A DNA stretch of 64,000 nucleotides from positions 72,807,345-72,871,344 of the forward strand of contig CM075857.1 in assembly GCA_037975125.1 (NCBI GenBank), given 5' to 3'. The notes beneath the pieces were generated by a model. It saw only the letters and a list, made by a program, of their open reading frames with translations. It had not been told where the DNA came from and ran no database searches. This stretch comes from Latrodectus hesperus (Eukaryota; Arthropoda; Arachnida; Araneae; Theridiidae). This document shows, in pieces, positions 1-20,760 of this stretch. Within the stretch, counting starts at the first letter, position 1, and every line of letters begins with the position of its first letter. The position numbers and the translations under genes are program-made.

Positions 1-4580
<4,580 letters not shown>

Positions 4581-4589
4581 TGTAACCGA

Positions 4590-5815
4590 ATTAGAACACT
4601 GGAGAGTTGTTACTCAGTTCGAAGAAAGTCAAACACAATCCGAAGTTGTTGTTGCAACAGCACATGCTTTGCTATAACTAGCCCTAAGTTGGGTGTTATC
4701 AATTAAATAGAAGCAACCAGATGGAGTCTTCGAGATTTTGAAAGGAGTCAAGCAGAAGGCCTCGAGTAAAAGACCTGCCATTCTTATAGGTATCATTTCA
4801 CTTGGAGGACATTATGATATATGCAACTTGCCTCAGTCACCTATAGCGAAGACAAATCTTCTATTACTCCGGGAGTCGAAGCCTTTACCTTCTGATTATG
4901 AGAACAATGCCTAACTAATGATGCTACCATCGCTCACACAATTCGAAGTAGCAGAAGCAATAGGAGTGTCACAAAATGTATTTCCAGCATCTGAAACTTT
5001 TTAGACGGAAAATACAAACCGAAGATCAGGCACTCAATGAAAATTATTACTTAACGTTATTAATTCGTAGACACCAAAAAATAAATGCTACTTTTCATCA
5101 ACAATCATTCGCTCTGCTAAGGGTGCCACAGTTTCGACACCAGCTGTCCGAAATCACCATCATGTTGTAATGCAGTATGTATCACGTAAACAGCAAGGCA
5201 CATTAACGCTCTGATGGAGTGGGCAAAAGACAATGTGAACTGGAAAGAAAATGAATGGCACAAATGTCTTCTATCTGTCATAAACTGTTTATATTTTCAG
5301 CGTGATAAAGAGCGTATTTTCATCTGAAGGGAAAGTGGCTGCAATACTTCATTCATGCAATTATGTGTTAGATTTGGTAGTGGGGGAGTGAATATCTGTG
5401 CTGGGAACTTCAATGACTAGAGCATAGAATTCCATATAATTCAAAATGAAGCTGTGACCAGACACCGATACTTACACTGCAACAATTGGAGTTTTTTCAT
5501 GTTAATGGTTTAGTGAAAGTCTAACCATGCTAACTTGATGATATATTTCCTTTTGGTGGAAGGAATCATTCGAATTGTACTGTCAGTTTGTTTTCCTTAT
5601 GTGAACGCAATAGAGAATGTTTGTAACATTCTAGGTAGATGAATAAAATGGACATCTATCACCCGCAGAAGCTCTGAAAAGTGGAAAGAGCTCTTCTGTA
5701 GGAGTGGGACAGAATTCATATCCCTCATTTATTGCCTTATAGACACGATATCTCAAATGTATTCAACGTTGCTGGCCATTCTGGGAAAACATATCCCCTA
5801 ATAAAATCAATAAAG
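4590..5815 (+). pseudogene. Decayed Tc1-like (Tc1/mariner) transposase
   Basis: Translated pieces in shifting frames, in the correct order, match the layout of Tc1-family DDE transposases. An N-terminal helix-turn-helix region gives SQTQSEVV near 4630 and, near 4940-4985, VAEAIGVSQNVFP, then RRSGTQ. At 5214 the segment MEWAKDNVNWKENEW corresponds to the family's 'W..EH.NW...EW' stretch just before the first catalytic Asp. Near 5385-5480 come GGVNICAG, then FHIIQNEAVT and HRYL, equivalent to the family's GGVMVWAG...HI..NG..TA.RY region. Near 5605 NAIENVCNILGR matches the family's 'NPIEHVWDxLGR', the region holding the third acidic residue. Frameshifts and stops are numerous and no catalytic triad can be assembled. 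I could not find terminal inverted repeats, so the limits are those of recognisable coding similarity. Tc1 elements move DNA by cut-and-paste into TA sites; this copy is dead. Confidence 0.75.
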
Positions 5816-6081
5816 GTATTAAGGCGACACCCTTTTTGTGTTTCCCTCATATGCACAATTCATGTTTTTCTTCTTTTATACCCAAATGTTCAATAATTCA
5901 TATCCTACTACGTCTCTCAATAATGTATCAATCAATCAAACAATTCTCCATTGGACAAAATCAAATCACAGTATCAATAACTTTCAATTATTTTATCGAG
6001 TGTATTGAAAAAGTTATTTTAAGTGAATCGAATAATAATTTTGATGATCTTGATAATAAGAAATTAATTTAGAACCATTAT

Positions 6082-8685
<2,604 letters not shown>

Positions 8686-8689
8686 AGGT

Positions 8690-9700
8690 ACGCGACCTCA
8701 CGGTACAGTTAAGTTTATATATGGTTGTGTGAGAAATTCGGAAAACATTAGAATCATTAGCGTAACGCAGAAACAGAGCGATTTATAAACAACGTCCAAA
8801 AGGACATAATCATTCTCAATCTGGCCTAGGAAGCATTTCTAAAACGGCAAAGTTTGTGAACAGTTCACATGCTGAGTAAATGTAAACCGTGCATGGTAAA
8901 TTAGGACTGTCTAAAACCAGGTACATGGCAAATATAGTACACCACGGGCCATAAATGATACAGGTAAAAAATGGATACGAAGATGCTTTTGAGAGAATGG
9001 AAGTGCTTTTTTTACGAAATTGACCACCCTGAGGAACAAGATGTAGAACAACTGTCTCTCAAATTACTGTCCTGTGATTGTTGCTCCGTCTAGGTCTGAA
9101 GCAAACACCTTTTTAGTACAACTCTGTTGTTTATCACCGACGAAGGCAATATATTTACACGCGTGTACCCAAACTGGGTGTTCTCTAATTGGTGAGAGGT
9201 AGCTCTTTTTGGCGAATCACGTTTTATACTCCATCGGACAGTTGGACGTTAGAGTATACAACGTGAAACGCTGGAAGCAAACATTCGCTAACCATTGCTG
9301 GAAAGTTCCAGGCAAGAGGTGATAGATAATAGTCTGGAGAATGTTTCCCTGTCACAATCTAAGATCAATACTCATTGTGGAAGGAGCAATAGATTAATAA
9401 ATACTCATATCTGATCTTGTGGATCATGTCCACTTATATTTGCGGATTGTTTTTCGTCAAATTGTTTTCTTCTAGTACCTATCCACTGGACAATGCTAAG
9501 TGTCTCACAACCACCGATGCAGTATACGTGTGTCTTTCAAAGAGTACCATGAGGAGTTTACAGTTCTCCCGTGACCAGCAATTTCACCTCACTTAAACCC
9601 AATCAATAATGTGTGAGACCATTCAATCACACTGTTTGCGGCATGGATCCTAACCAGCGTAAAATATCGAAATTCCGTGCAATTTCCGCATTGACGTACA
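8690..9700 (+). pseudogene. Second decayed Tc1-like transposase
   Basis: A GC-richer block with Tc1-type segments on the + strand. The clearest lies at 9551: codons read EEFTVLP-stop-PAISPHLNPI, then NNV-stop-DH. This corresponds to the family's '..VLPWPA.SPDLNPIEHVWD', which contains the third acidic catalytic position. Both in-frame stops are TGA where the family has TGG (Trp), and the usual Glu of NPIEHVWD is Asn. Upstream, GGACAATGCTAAGTG (about 9490-9504) corresponds to the QDNA.(C/P)H region around the second Asp, and RVYN..RW near 9250-9275 follows the first catalytic region. Frameshifts separate these blocks. It differs from the relic at 4.6-5.8 kb, so the two are separate insertions rather than a duplication. 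No TIRs recognised; limits are approximate. Confidence 0.7.
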
Positions 9701-9729
9701 CATAAAAAGATATATAGATATGGAAATGT

Positions 9730-12700
9730 GGTTAGATTATTAAGAATGTTGAAATAACGAAAACATTTAATGTATATGATTAGTTATAAAATTAAAAACA
9801 ATTCTTATTACATTATATTACTTTCACGTGAGAAAGCAGTAATTATTTATCTTTAAGTTGTATATGTAAAAAAATTTAATCACGAACATAAAAGCAATCA
9901 TATCTCAACATTTAAGAATACATTATGCTATATTTGGTAAGATGTTTGAAATTTGAAGTCGTGCACAAAATCATATTCCTATGCTCTGAATAATATTTAG
10001 AATAAGAAATCCATAAAACAATATAATGTTTCATAATTAACCAAAATAATTTATATTTTTTCATGCAATAAATACATTTTATAACATGATTTTGAAGCAT
10101 TCGATTTTTCATTAATATAAACTCCCGCTAAATAATCTGATCAAAATCAACATTATATTTATAATGCTATATTTCCAGTAAGAGAAACCTTAAATATATC
10201 ATTTAAATATTTCTAAGATATTCTATGACAGGTCATAAACATCACTTCACTTATAGCCTTGATTTATTCTTGCGCAAAAAGCAGGATATGTGCAAATGAG
10301 TGAAACATGCAGTTTTTAAAATATAGAATATTCATAGTGAAATTAGTTTTAATTAAGTCAAAACAAAAATTTTGATACATTAAAAACTAATACAATCTCG
10401 GCTTGTTTAATGCACTAAAAACAATCAAACATAACAGCTGTATGAAAGGGGTACTTCAACAAATGATGCCATGGTTTTCACTCATTATACCACTTTTGCC
10501 GGTAACAGGTGTACGCACTTTTGTACCGATCGATATAAAAATAGAAGCCATCGTGTCGCAACGGAAGTGTTTTTTGTAGTTCTTTTGTAATTTAGAGAAT
10601 CCCTTTACGACAACTAGAACAGCAGATTTTTCTGTATTCTTGAGTCAACTAATGGATTACGGGAGGTGATTGCAACAGAAGAGGTGCGTGCTTTACCATC
10701 TTTATAGTATTGATTGAATCAAGGGAATTTCTTTCCTTCCGAGGAATGCTTCACTTAATTTCTATTAATGGACAGTACTTTCTTAGAGAAGTATTCTCAA
10801 TGTTAATGAATGTACTTAATAAACATTTTGATGATATGCTGTTTGAGTGATTAAATAAATTTCCTCTGGAAGTAAATTAATTGAACATGTATTAGAATTA
10901 GCAGGTGTATAGGTAGTGAAGATCACCTGAATTTTTCTGAGTAATTACGTGCGATAGTTTTCGCAGTCCATGAACGCGTCAATTAATATGATAACTTAAA
11001 AAATTAATTTGAGTAAATAATTAAAAGCATTTTTATTGTATGGAATCCATTGTTTATAATGATGGAAAAAGTCATTTATTTTTATGAATTAGTGTATAAA
11101 ATATCTATAAATTGCATACATATATTCATTTTCAATAGAATGTATTCATGCGTTTATTGGATACTGACATGGAATTATTACAAACTGCCATTTTACATAA
11201 TTACATAAATATATGTATATTAAAAAAGATATTTTTGAGCAGAGTATCATAATTTAATGCAAGTACAAAAAATTTTTCTGAAAAAATCAAAATTAATATC
11301 CATTATGCCTATTTAAATAAATTTCAATTTGTCTGTTTCAAATATTTAGTTATGTTTTACTATACTAAAATTTACGATAGTAATTTCATAATTTTATGCA
11401 TAGAGAAATTTAACGAGAAATGTACATGAAAGTAATTTACACAGGTATAATATATACATTTAATGATAAAATATCTAAGGGAATATATTCATGAAAGTAT
11501 TAAAAGTTTTATTTATATCCAAGCAATGATTATCCAAGTAGTGGTACCAATTGTATTTGATTACTGATAATTAATGTTAATAATACGTAATATGTCATTT
11601 AAACTTTAAATTAGAGAACTCAAAATTCTAATTTAAATAATTAGGAAATTAAATTTATTCATAATAATAATTTTTATTTTATTTATTTAAAAGGTAGATT
11701 TAGTATAATGAAATATGCAAAGATTGAATCATTTAATAGAATAAGAAAAAAATATTCTTCAGGAAATTAAAGATCATGTTCAAAATGTTCTTGCCAAAAT
11801 ATGTTCAAAGTATAGCGGTTTATAAGTGCTAAACAAAACTTTGAGATTCATATTGAAGATAGTAAATTATTGTTTGAAACATAATTAGACGGAGTTTAAT
11901 TAATGGATTAAAGTTATTTTTTCAATACTTCTGCCAGATTCAAAATTCTGTGTTCTCTTAAGATTTTATAATGGTTTAAAACGAACTTGCTATGCATCTT
12001 TTAATATATTAATATAACATTTAATTTTATCAACTGTAAAAATAAAGATTTTAAAATTTATAATTAGCATTAGGGAAAATAAATTTAAACATTGAATAAA
12101 AAAAATGTGACACAAAAATTTAAGGATTATAATTTAATATGATAATATAGCATGCTTGATGAATAAATGAAGCTTGAAATATTCATTATTATTTAATTAA
12201 ACTATGATACTTATTGGATATTTTATGTTCAGTTACACAATTATTAATTTTTATTATTTATTTTTTGAGAAATAACCTAATTAGGGGAAGCTGCTTTATT
12301 CTTATAACATAAACACTTACAACATTTCTCAGTCTCAAGTTTTGTGTATAATAATAACTTTCAAATAATAATGCTATGAGAGAAAAAGTATTGACATTTT
12401 AGTTTTTGACTGCTTATTTTAAATATATTATTATTCATTTAAGATGAAATTAAGAAAATATATTTCATGACCATAGTATAAACGTAAGTATTAGAAAATA
12501 TATTAATAAAACTATTATGAACGAAGCAATTCTAGACATTTTATCAGAGTTAAGTGTATTATTTGTTTCAAATAGTAGCTTCACATCTTGCATCTAACAA
12601 AAATTGAGCACTTTTGAAATTAGTCATAATGACCGAAATTAAGAATTCTATTCCTGTAAGTTTGCATATAAAGATATGAGCTTTTTCATATATAATTGCT

Positions 12701-13600
12701 TAAAAATAGAAAAAAATTTAAATTATAATAAAAACAATTATATTCTTCAGTGGGTAACCTAAATTATTTTCCAAAATTCCTTGTAAGTCATGTTGATTCA
12801 TTTTTAAAATCGCTATGAGAAATTCTCATGAAATAAAGAGAATATTTTTGCTTGAAATGTATGTGTTTTATATTTTGCTTAAAATATGATTTCATATTTT
12901 ATATTGAAAAAATATGGCATGACACATATAAATAAAAGGACAGAAAAATAAATTTCTATAAATTTCCTCTTTATAATATAAGGAATATAGATGCAAAATT
13001 CTTATATTTCAAACACTAAACAACAATTCTATAAAAATATATATCTATATCTATCCATTTATCTATAGCTATATATAAATATCTATATATTTTTTAGAGC
13101 TTCTCTAATAACACGCACAGATATTTCTCCTTCAAAGCCAACTATATCTGGATTACAAGGTCCTGATTGAGTGGGATTGAGATTTTTAGATTTTGGTTTG
13201 TTATTTATTTTTTGTTTACTTTGCAGGATGACGAGAGATTCCTCTTTCTTTAATTTATGTTTTTACTTTTACTTATTTTATATTTTTCTTGGCTTATTCT
13301 TTTTCGAAGGGGGAAAAGTGGCTGCTTTGTTGTTTCCGCGAAATTGAGATGCAGGATTCTAGATGGAAAAAAAAAACATAGAAATAAGAGAATGCTTTTT
13401 TCCCTATATTGTGGAATTGATGGGAAAGACCACTATGTTTCCAAAACGAATATTTTTGTACACACACAAAGACTTAAAAAATGTAATATTGCTATTAGAG
13501 AAAAACGATTAACATTAGTTTTTTACACACACACGTGCGCGCACATAGAGTTTTGGTAGATAGACATAAAATTTGTAAATCTATTAAATGAAAAAAATAT
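9730..13600. other. AT-rich gene-free stretch with two possible signals
   Basis: No gene recognised. Two places stand out weakly. (1) 10430-10760 is GC-richer and has TATAAAA at 10534-10540, followed downstream by an exon-like block ending in a donor-like GAAGAG|GTGCGT, but has no useful ORF. (2) TTTGTTTACTTTGCAG ending at 13226 resembles a splice acceptor and is followed by a frame that closes after 37 codons and resembles no family I know. A degenerate (ATCT)-like repeat lies at about 13034-13090. Confidence 0.45.

Positions 13601-13603
<3 letters not shown>

Positions 13604-13677
<74 letters not shown>
13604..13677. repeat. (AT)n microsatellite, about 37 units
   Basis: Uninterrupted AT run of about 74 bp in otherwise plain AT-rich sequence. 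Confidence 0.96.
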
Positions 13678-14290
<613 letters not shown>

Positions 14291-14615
14291 GTTAAAATCA
14301 GATGTTTGAATATAAAATATTATGGAAAATAGTTTCATAAATAAATTTAAAAAATAATTTATTATAGTAATTAAATAAAGTCGCTATTATTTTCAAAATA
14401 CTCTTATTACTTAAAGAATGCAATTACAACTTTATCTCATATTCTAATATAATTTAATTCATATATAGCCCCTAATCATAACAATATAGTTTTTATTTCG
14501 TGATGATTTTATACATTCCTAAGTAAGTTTATTCAAGTAACAGTTTAATATTTTCTAAAAATGATAGTTCAATAAACTTCTTCTGAAATTAAATACAATT
14601 ATTATTTGACATTTT

Positions 14616-14624
14616 TATTGAACG
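14616..14624. repeat. SINE target-site duplication, left copy
   Basis: TATTGAACG, repeated exactly at 14911-14919 on the other side of the SINE. Confidence 0.85.
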
Positions 14625-14910
14625 ATGTTGTTGTTGTTGTCGTGTGCCTGCTAGGCTGGCAATATAGGGTGCGCTGCTCCACTTTTCCAACTGAACCATA
14701 TTTAGGTGTGGAGTCTGACTTCCTTAGTACACACATGTCATTGGTACCCGTTTATAGGTTAGACAACCATTCACAACACATTTATACAAGGAAAGGACAA
14801 AGACAAGACAGATAGAGACAGAAAGTACATCCATGCCCGAACCAGGATTCGAACCCTGGACCTCCCTATCCGCAATCAGACACGCTGACCACAAGACAAG
14901 TTGGGCGGCA
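14625..14910 (-). mobile_element. tRNA-derived SINE, complete copy with target-site duplication
   Basis: Read on the minus strand, this 286-bp unit starts with a tRNA-like head (14820-14910). It has an A-box-like TGGTCAGCGTG (about 14880-14890) and a perfect B box GGTTCGAATCC (about 14848-14858) inside the stem CCAGGGTTCGAATCCTGG. These boxes are the internal RNA polymerase III promoter. A body of about 170 bp unrelated to tRNA follows, and it ends in a (CAA)n tail, seen on the + strand as (TTG)5 at 14626-14640. The 9-bp direct repeat TATTGAACG directly flanks both ends, as expected for LINE-driven insertion. SINEs encode no protein and depend on a partner LINE. The tRNA part cannot be a working tRNA gene, because it lacks a 3' acceptor half that pairs with its 5' end. 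A short open frame across the body on the + strand is chance. Confidence 0.85.
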
Positions 14911-14919
14911 TATTGAACG
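14911..14919. repeat. SINE target-site duplication, right copy
   Basis: TATTGAACG, identical to 14616-14624; marks the 5' (tRNA-head) end of the SINE. Confidence 0.85.
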
Positions 14920-17111
14920 CTAAAATGTTATTAACAATACGATGATTATTTTTAAAGTATATATTCCCTGTAAAAACTAATTACATTACATTTTCAATCT
15001 GCTTATAAATATAATATTTTTAATTAAAATGTAAATAATATAAATAAATATTAGGTTAGAAATACAAAAATTAAAGGAAAACTTTTGAATGCATTATGTA
15101 GTGTGGTGTCAATGAAAGTGAATTTTATAGAATTGGAATAAATAGTAAAACATTTCATTGATTTCATTCAAACATTAATGCTTCCTTTGTCCTATTTTTT
15201 TTTGTATACAAATTTAGAGTTTTTTAGCTACTTTGTACAAAAATATACATTTTCTACTTTGTAGTTTGTGTCACAAGGGTATAAAAGAAACACTGAAAGG
15301 TAGATATACTAAACACAAAGGACATCGGCTCGAAGCTTGAAATAAATTTTAAGAGTAAAAATGATAGTAATAACCCAAGCAACATCTACCACCGCATTTT
15401 GCTCAAAATCCCTAAGGACAAACACATGTCTGACATGAAAACACCGTCCAAGAGATAAAACATGATTGATGTTCTTCGTAAAACAGGGGTTCTGAATATA
15501 AGGAAACTATAGCAGAGTGCCTTGGCATCATATAGCACCCTTGAGTATTACCTTACCTTCGTTAAAATACAATACCTGCTTCCTTACCTCGAAAATTAGT
15601 GTTAAAGCATGAATTATAACATCCTATGACACTTCTAAAAGCGTTAATTAGCTGAAGCTGTAAAAGATGAGCAGTTTTATGATGTTATTTAAGTGGGAAA
15701 AAGACTAAATACCTAAAAACTTTTGCTACGTAAGTATTAAGACTTAGAGCATTATAATACTACTTAGAACTCTTGTACACAAATATTAAATTCATTATTA
15801 TTTATTTATTATTTATCATAAATTTATTATTAACATTTCGATGAAAAATTGTAATAATACATTATTTTTTCTAAACTTATATGAATTTGAATTTTGTGAA
15901 CTTGAACATAAAAAAATATGCCAACAATAAATCAAATTGAAGTAGTAGAATATAGTTTTTGGTTATTGTTAGGTTTAAACTCAGGAATGTTTCAAAGAAC
16001 ATAAATAAGCTTAAACATTTTAATGTTTAAAATAAATTTAGGGTAAAAAGGATACTATAGGTACAATCTTTTGTTATGTTTTATTTGAAACATTTAAAAG
16101 CACATTTATTTTATAATGAATCAACAAATAGAAATATCGGAAAGTGCTTAAAATATTATAATATCAAACATATTTGCTTAAATAATTTATTATTTAATAA
16201 TAATTATTAAATAAATAACTTTGTTTGAATTTCACTAAAATAAATTTTATGAAATGTAAGAATATCATATAAATAGTATAGAAAAATAGCTGTAGATTCA
16301 CAAACTGAGGTAATTAATCATTGTACATTTATTATGAAATTCTAATATATTATACACACAAATATTTCATAAGAAATATTCAATTGCATAAAATATTAAT
16401 GTAATAAATTCTTTGATGTCATAGTGATAAAAAAGTTATTTTTAGCAAAACTTCTAATACATACATTCAGAAATAACTATAGACAAGTTGTAAAATTATC
16501 AGACATTGAAATAATGTGTTTAAAATCTTATTGTAACGTTAAAGCAACTTTAATTTAAATAATTTATTGCAATTAATGGTATTTAGAAGGGGACATACGA
16601 AACTATCTACAAAAAGTGTTTAAAATTTAACGTGTATTTTTATGTTTACTGATATACTATTTTAATGAAAGCAATTTGTAAAACTTTAGAGACAAACAAT
16701 AAAAACGTATTTCCATTTTATCTAACGTAATAAATTTATGAAACAAAATAAAACTTTGTCATACAACTTTTTTTAATAAGCAAGGAAAGAAAAATCAATA
16801 TAATTGGCAAATTATAGATGATGAATATGTACAGAAATTTAAAAAAAATCATGTTTAAAGGTTTTTTCTGAAGTATATAAGGTGTTTGACACTTATAAAT
16901 ATTAATAATTTTAATCTAACAAAAATATTTGTTTTCAGAATATATTAGTCAATATAAGATTTAAAACTGTACAAAATATATTTTTCGCGTAAGTATAAAT
17001 TATGGAATTATTTAAATGTAAAGACTAGAATATTAAATTAATATATAAAATATGTGGTTTATTTATAGATATGTGCATTTTTTCATGAATGTTTACATAA
17101 TAATGAATAGA

Positions 17112-17151
17112 ACCTAAAATAGCCTAAAATACCTAAAATTACCTAAAATAG
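17112..17151. repeat. Short minisatellite, about 10-bp unit
   Basis: Four near-identical units of the form ACCTAAAATA / GCCTAAAATA in a row. Confidence 0.8.
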
Positions 17152-20100
17152 TTAAAAGTAAATATTACAGTTTTGGTTTCAATTGAAAATAATAAGATTA
17201 ATCTAGTTCAAAATGTGTATAAACTAGAATATTACTGATTTAATAGGTTTTAGTAATTCCTTTAAAATACATCCATATGCGGAATTCGTATTTATATGAA
17301 AGATTTCTTTGTTTGAAAATAAAATGTATACTAAATAAAAAAACACAAATATATGTAAATATTTAATGCGAAAGATATTTGTTTTGTATTTTGCTTTTTT
17401 AAACTACAAAAATATATATTATTAAAATATATAATTTAACAGACATAACAATAATAATTCAAAGATATATATTTATGAACATACTTTACGCTCGCCTTCT
17501 GTATTTAAATGTTTATTAATTGTTCCACGAGTTGTACAAAGCTATTGATATGTCTTAATGCATATTTGTTTTTTGCAATATCATCTCATTTATTTTTGCA
17601 GAAGTTCTTACAAAATAGTTAAATTATCATAATCTCATTAAAGGAAATTTTTATTATTGAAGTCTAGGTTCTTAATTGAAATTGTAAATCTTTTAATTAT
17701 TGCATTTTATGAGTAATATTGTATAACTTAAAGATTAAATTAAATATCTTATATGCCGAAAACAATTTAAAGACCTAAAAATAAATAAAGGTGCAATTTA
17801 AAATTTTCTTTGTCCCTTATTCAGATTCAATTAACTCTATTTAATGCGTTCTCCATTAGAAAAGGCGAAGCTTTTAAGTGGTATACTCTGAGAAACAAAT
17901 CTTTTCCTGACAAACAACATTTAACAGTGGAATAAGAACCACCCCGAACACTATCGGTCACTCCAAGACGGTACTTGGTTCTTATAAATCACAGGAAAGC
18001 ATCATCCGTTCAGTGATCTTTGCCTCCTACTAGTAGGTTTTACGGAAGAAAAATCCCATTAAAAACAGTAGCTTCCAGAATGTAGCAAAAGACGTAAAAA
18101 GGAGAAAACCATTCGCATACATCTCCCTTTGACTTGCTCAATTAGCCATTTTATGGCCGCACGAGAAAAAGCTGCCATCGAAAATGCCTTTTGCCTTGAC
18201 GCCCTGAATTAAAGAAATGCGGGATGTTCTTTTTTCCCCTATGTAGGGGTTATATGCAAATTCAAACACAAATCTGCAATACCTTTGTGTACATAATACC
18301 GTTATTATAATTTTAATTTCCATTTTGATATTGATATATTAAATGAAACTTTGCAAAATCTTTTAAACGTAAATTTTGTTTTGCTTACGTGGCAATTTAT
18401 ATATTTGTAATTTTATACTTCAAGTTACAAACTGCAGTTATATTTTAATATGATAGAGTAAATGTTCTTAAACAACAAAAATTTATACAAAAACAATTTT
18501 TGTAAAAGAACAAAATATTTCTATAGGGGAACTATATGTTAAATTGGAACTACTATTTTTTACAAGAGCTTAGTAAATATATATTTATTTCTTATATATG
18601 TTGAAAGCATTTTAAAACCAACATTCTATTCAACATACTTAATACCATTGGGTTATTGATTAAAAGACTACATCTGGTGAAACGAAAATTTTTCAAAAAC
18701 TAATGACTGTTCAATAATATTGATTAAGTAGTGCATTTCTTAGAGTTTCTTTAATTATTTTAATGTTTATGATAGTATAGTTTTAATTTATTTTTCCATT
18801 TAGATATCAAATGATATTTTAACAATGTTTTAAAAATATTTAGCCTATAATTTTATGAGTTTTTATATTATTTATAATATATACTTGCTTATCATAGAAA
18901 TTTACATGTACTACAATTTTTTTAACATTCAATGTTGTAAATTGTGTTATGACATATAATATATATCTTGAATAAATTGATATTGAATAATTTTATTTTA
19001 TTTTGTAGCATATCCATAAATTTTGTTTGCTTAGAAATTTTGAAAACTGAATTTGTATATAATTCCAGGAACTAAATTGCTAGAACAAAATAATAACAAA
19101 TATTTAAGTTCCGATGAATCATAAGTTATTTAAATGTGTAAATAGCTTGATTATAGATTGTTAAATAGAAAATTTTAAATAGAAATTTTAGAAATAGAAT
19201 TTATAATAGAAAATTGAAGATTTATTCAAATTAAATATATGTGTTAATAATTTCAAAACACATTTCTTATTTTTGATTTGTATAATTATTTAATGGAATT
19301 GTTAAATTATTTTTACTTTTACGTAATTACTCTTAAATGTACAGGAAATTAATAAGTCCATCATTTTACAAAATACTTATAAAATAACTTTGATATGGCT
19401 TTAAAGCAGGTATGATCGTTTTTAAAGTAAAGCTGTTTCCTTTTTAATTTCCTTCTGAATGAAAAGAAGAGTTGTAAGAAGTGCACAGAAACGTAAATCG
19501 TATCATAAATAATGTTTTTAAAAAAAAAACAGAAAAAAAATCAAAGAATATATTATTTGATTTGTAAAATAATCATTCCTTTTTATGACGTTATTAATAT
19601 TTCTTTATTTTAACTCAATTTACAATTTAATTTTTTCTGTGTTATGTAATTAATCAAAGAACTATTCAAATTTTATTATATAACATTTTATTTTACTAAC
19701 ATTTCTTAAGGAAAATACTAATTCTGAAGCATGTCTAAAATTTATTATCAGCATAGGAAATGTATGATAAAATTAATACATCAGTTATTAACAGTTGATT
19801 TTAGAAGTTTAATGAAAAAATAAATTCTATATCTTTTTGATTTTTAAAATAAAGGAAAAATATTCATAGATGCGTTCAGATATAACCAACTTATTTTTCA
19901 AAAAAAATCTCCTTTCAAATCATTAGACAGTAGAGCTAATGAAATGATTACGAAAAATTAAATTTGAAACACTTCATAAGTATAAATAATATAATTAAAC
20001 TGAATTTCGATCTTTTGACTTTGGTAATTATGTACTAAGATAATTCTATTATAATTTTACTGAATCAAATATCTGCCAATTTTTAACTCTTAGTTCAGTT

Positions 20101-20720
20101 AATTATCAACAGGTCAGTGTCTTACATGTTACAGTTATTTGCTTTATTTTTAGTTGAATCTATTGTATAACTATTTCGATTATTGCGTCAAGCTCCAATT
20201 CAATTATTATACTAGTTATATATTCCCAAATGTGAGCATTATTTACTCTCCTTTTCCAGTGATACCCAGACGCCGATGTTCCGGATTGCTGATATATTTT
20301 TAGCATCAACTCCTCGAAACATAAATTTTCAAATTTGGTATTTTTAGATTACTGATAGAACTATTATCATATTTATTTTAGTTATATTCTAATAAGAGGG
20401 GACTTTAAATTTCTGCTGAGATTTTTTCATCAAATCGTATAATTTCTGCTATTTTACATTTGATTACGAAGAAATAAAAATTAATATAGCAAGGGATATT
20501 TTTTTATCTGTCTTTATATTGACTATTGTAAATAATTAAAGAAATGTAAATTTCGAAAGTTGTGAAAATTATTCCTTCTAGCCTTTCTTTTAAACATATA
20601 TTCAGAGGAAACTGATCTGCTGGGGAAAAAAATTAAATAAATATATATATGTTATTTCTTGATAAACAAGTTGAATTTTGAAATTAATAAAGAGTGTTAC
20701 AGCGTTTATAGGTAATGAAG

Positions 20721-20760
20721 TATTTCCTATTTAAACATAAATATATTTAAATAGGAAATA
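20721..20760. repeat. Perfect inverted repeat, 15-bp stem, 10-nt loop
   Basis: TATTTCCTATTTAAA (20721-20735) is followed, after the loop CATAAATATA, by its exact reverse complement at 20746-20760. The arms contain GC pairs, so this is not just A/T alternation. There is no flanking duplication that would mark it as a MITE. Confidence 0.85.

Noticed and set aside
13257..13559. 100-codon + frame after a splice-acceptor-like sequence
   Set aside because: The frame passes through low-complexity sequence and resembles nothing known. The frame that would actually follow the acceptor closes after 37 codons.
14820..14910. Functional tRNA gene on the minus strand
   Set aside because: A and B boxes are present, but there is no matching acceptor stem, and the segment is the head of a SINE with its own target-site duplication.
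15280..15287. TATAAAAG as a promoter
   Set aside because: A single short match in 25% GC DNA is expected by chance, with no exon or ORF downstream.
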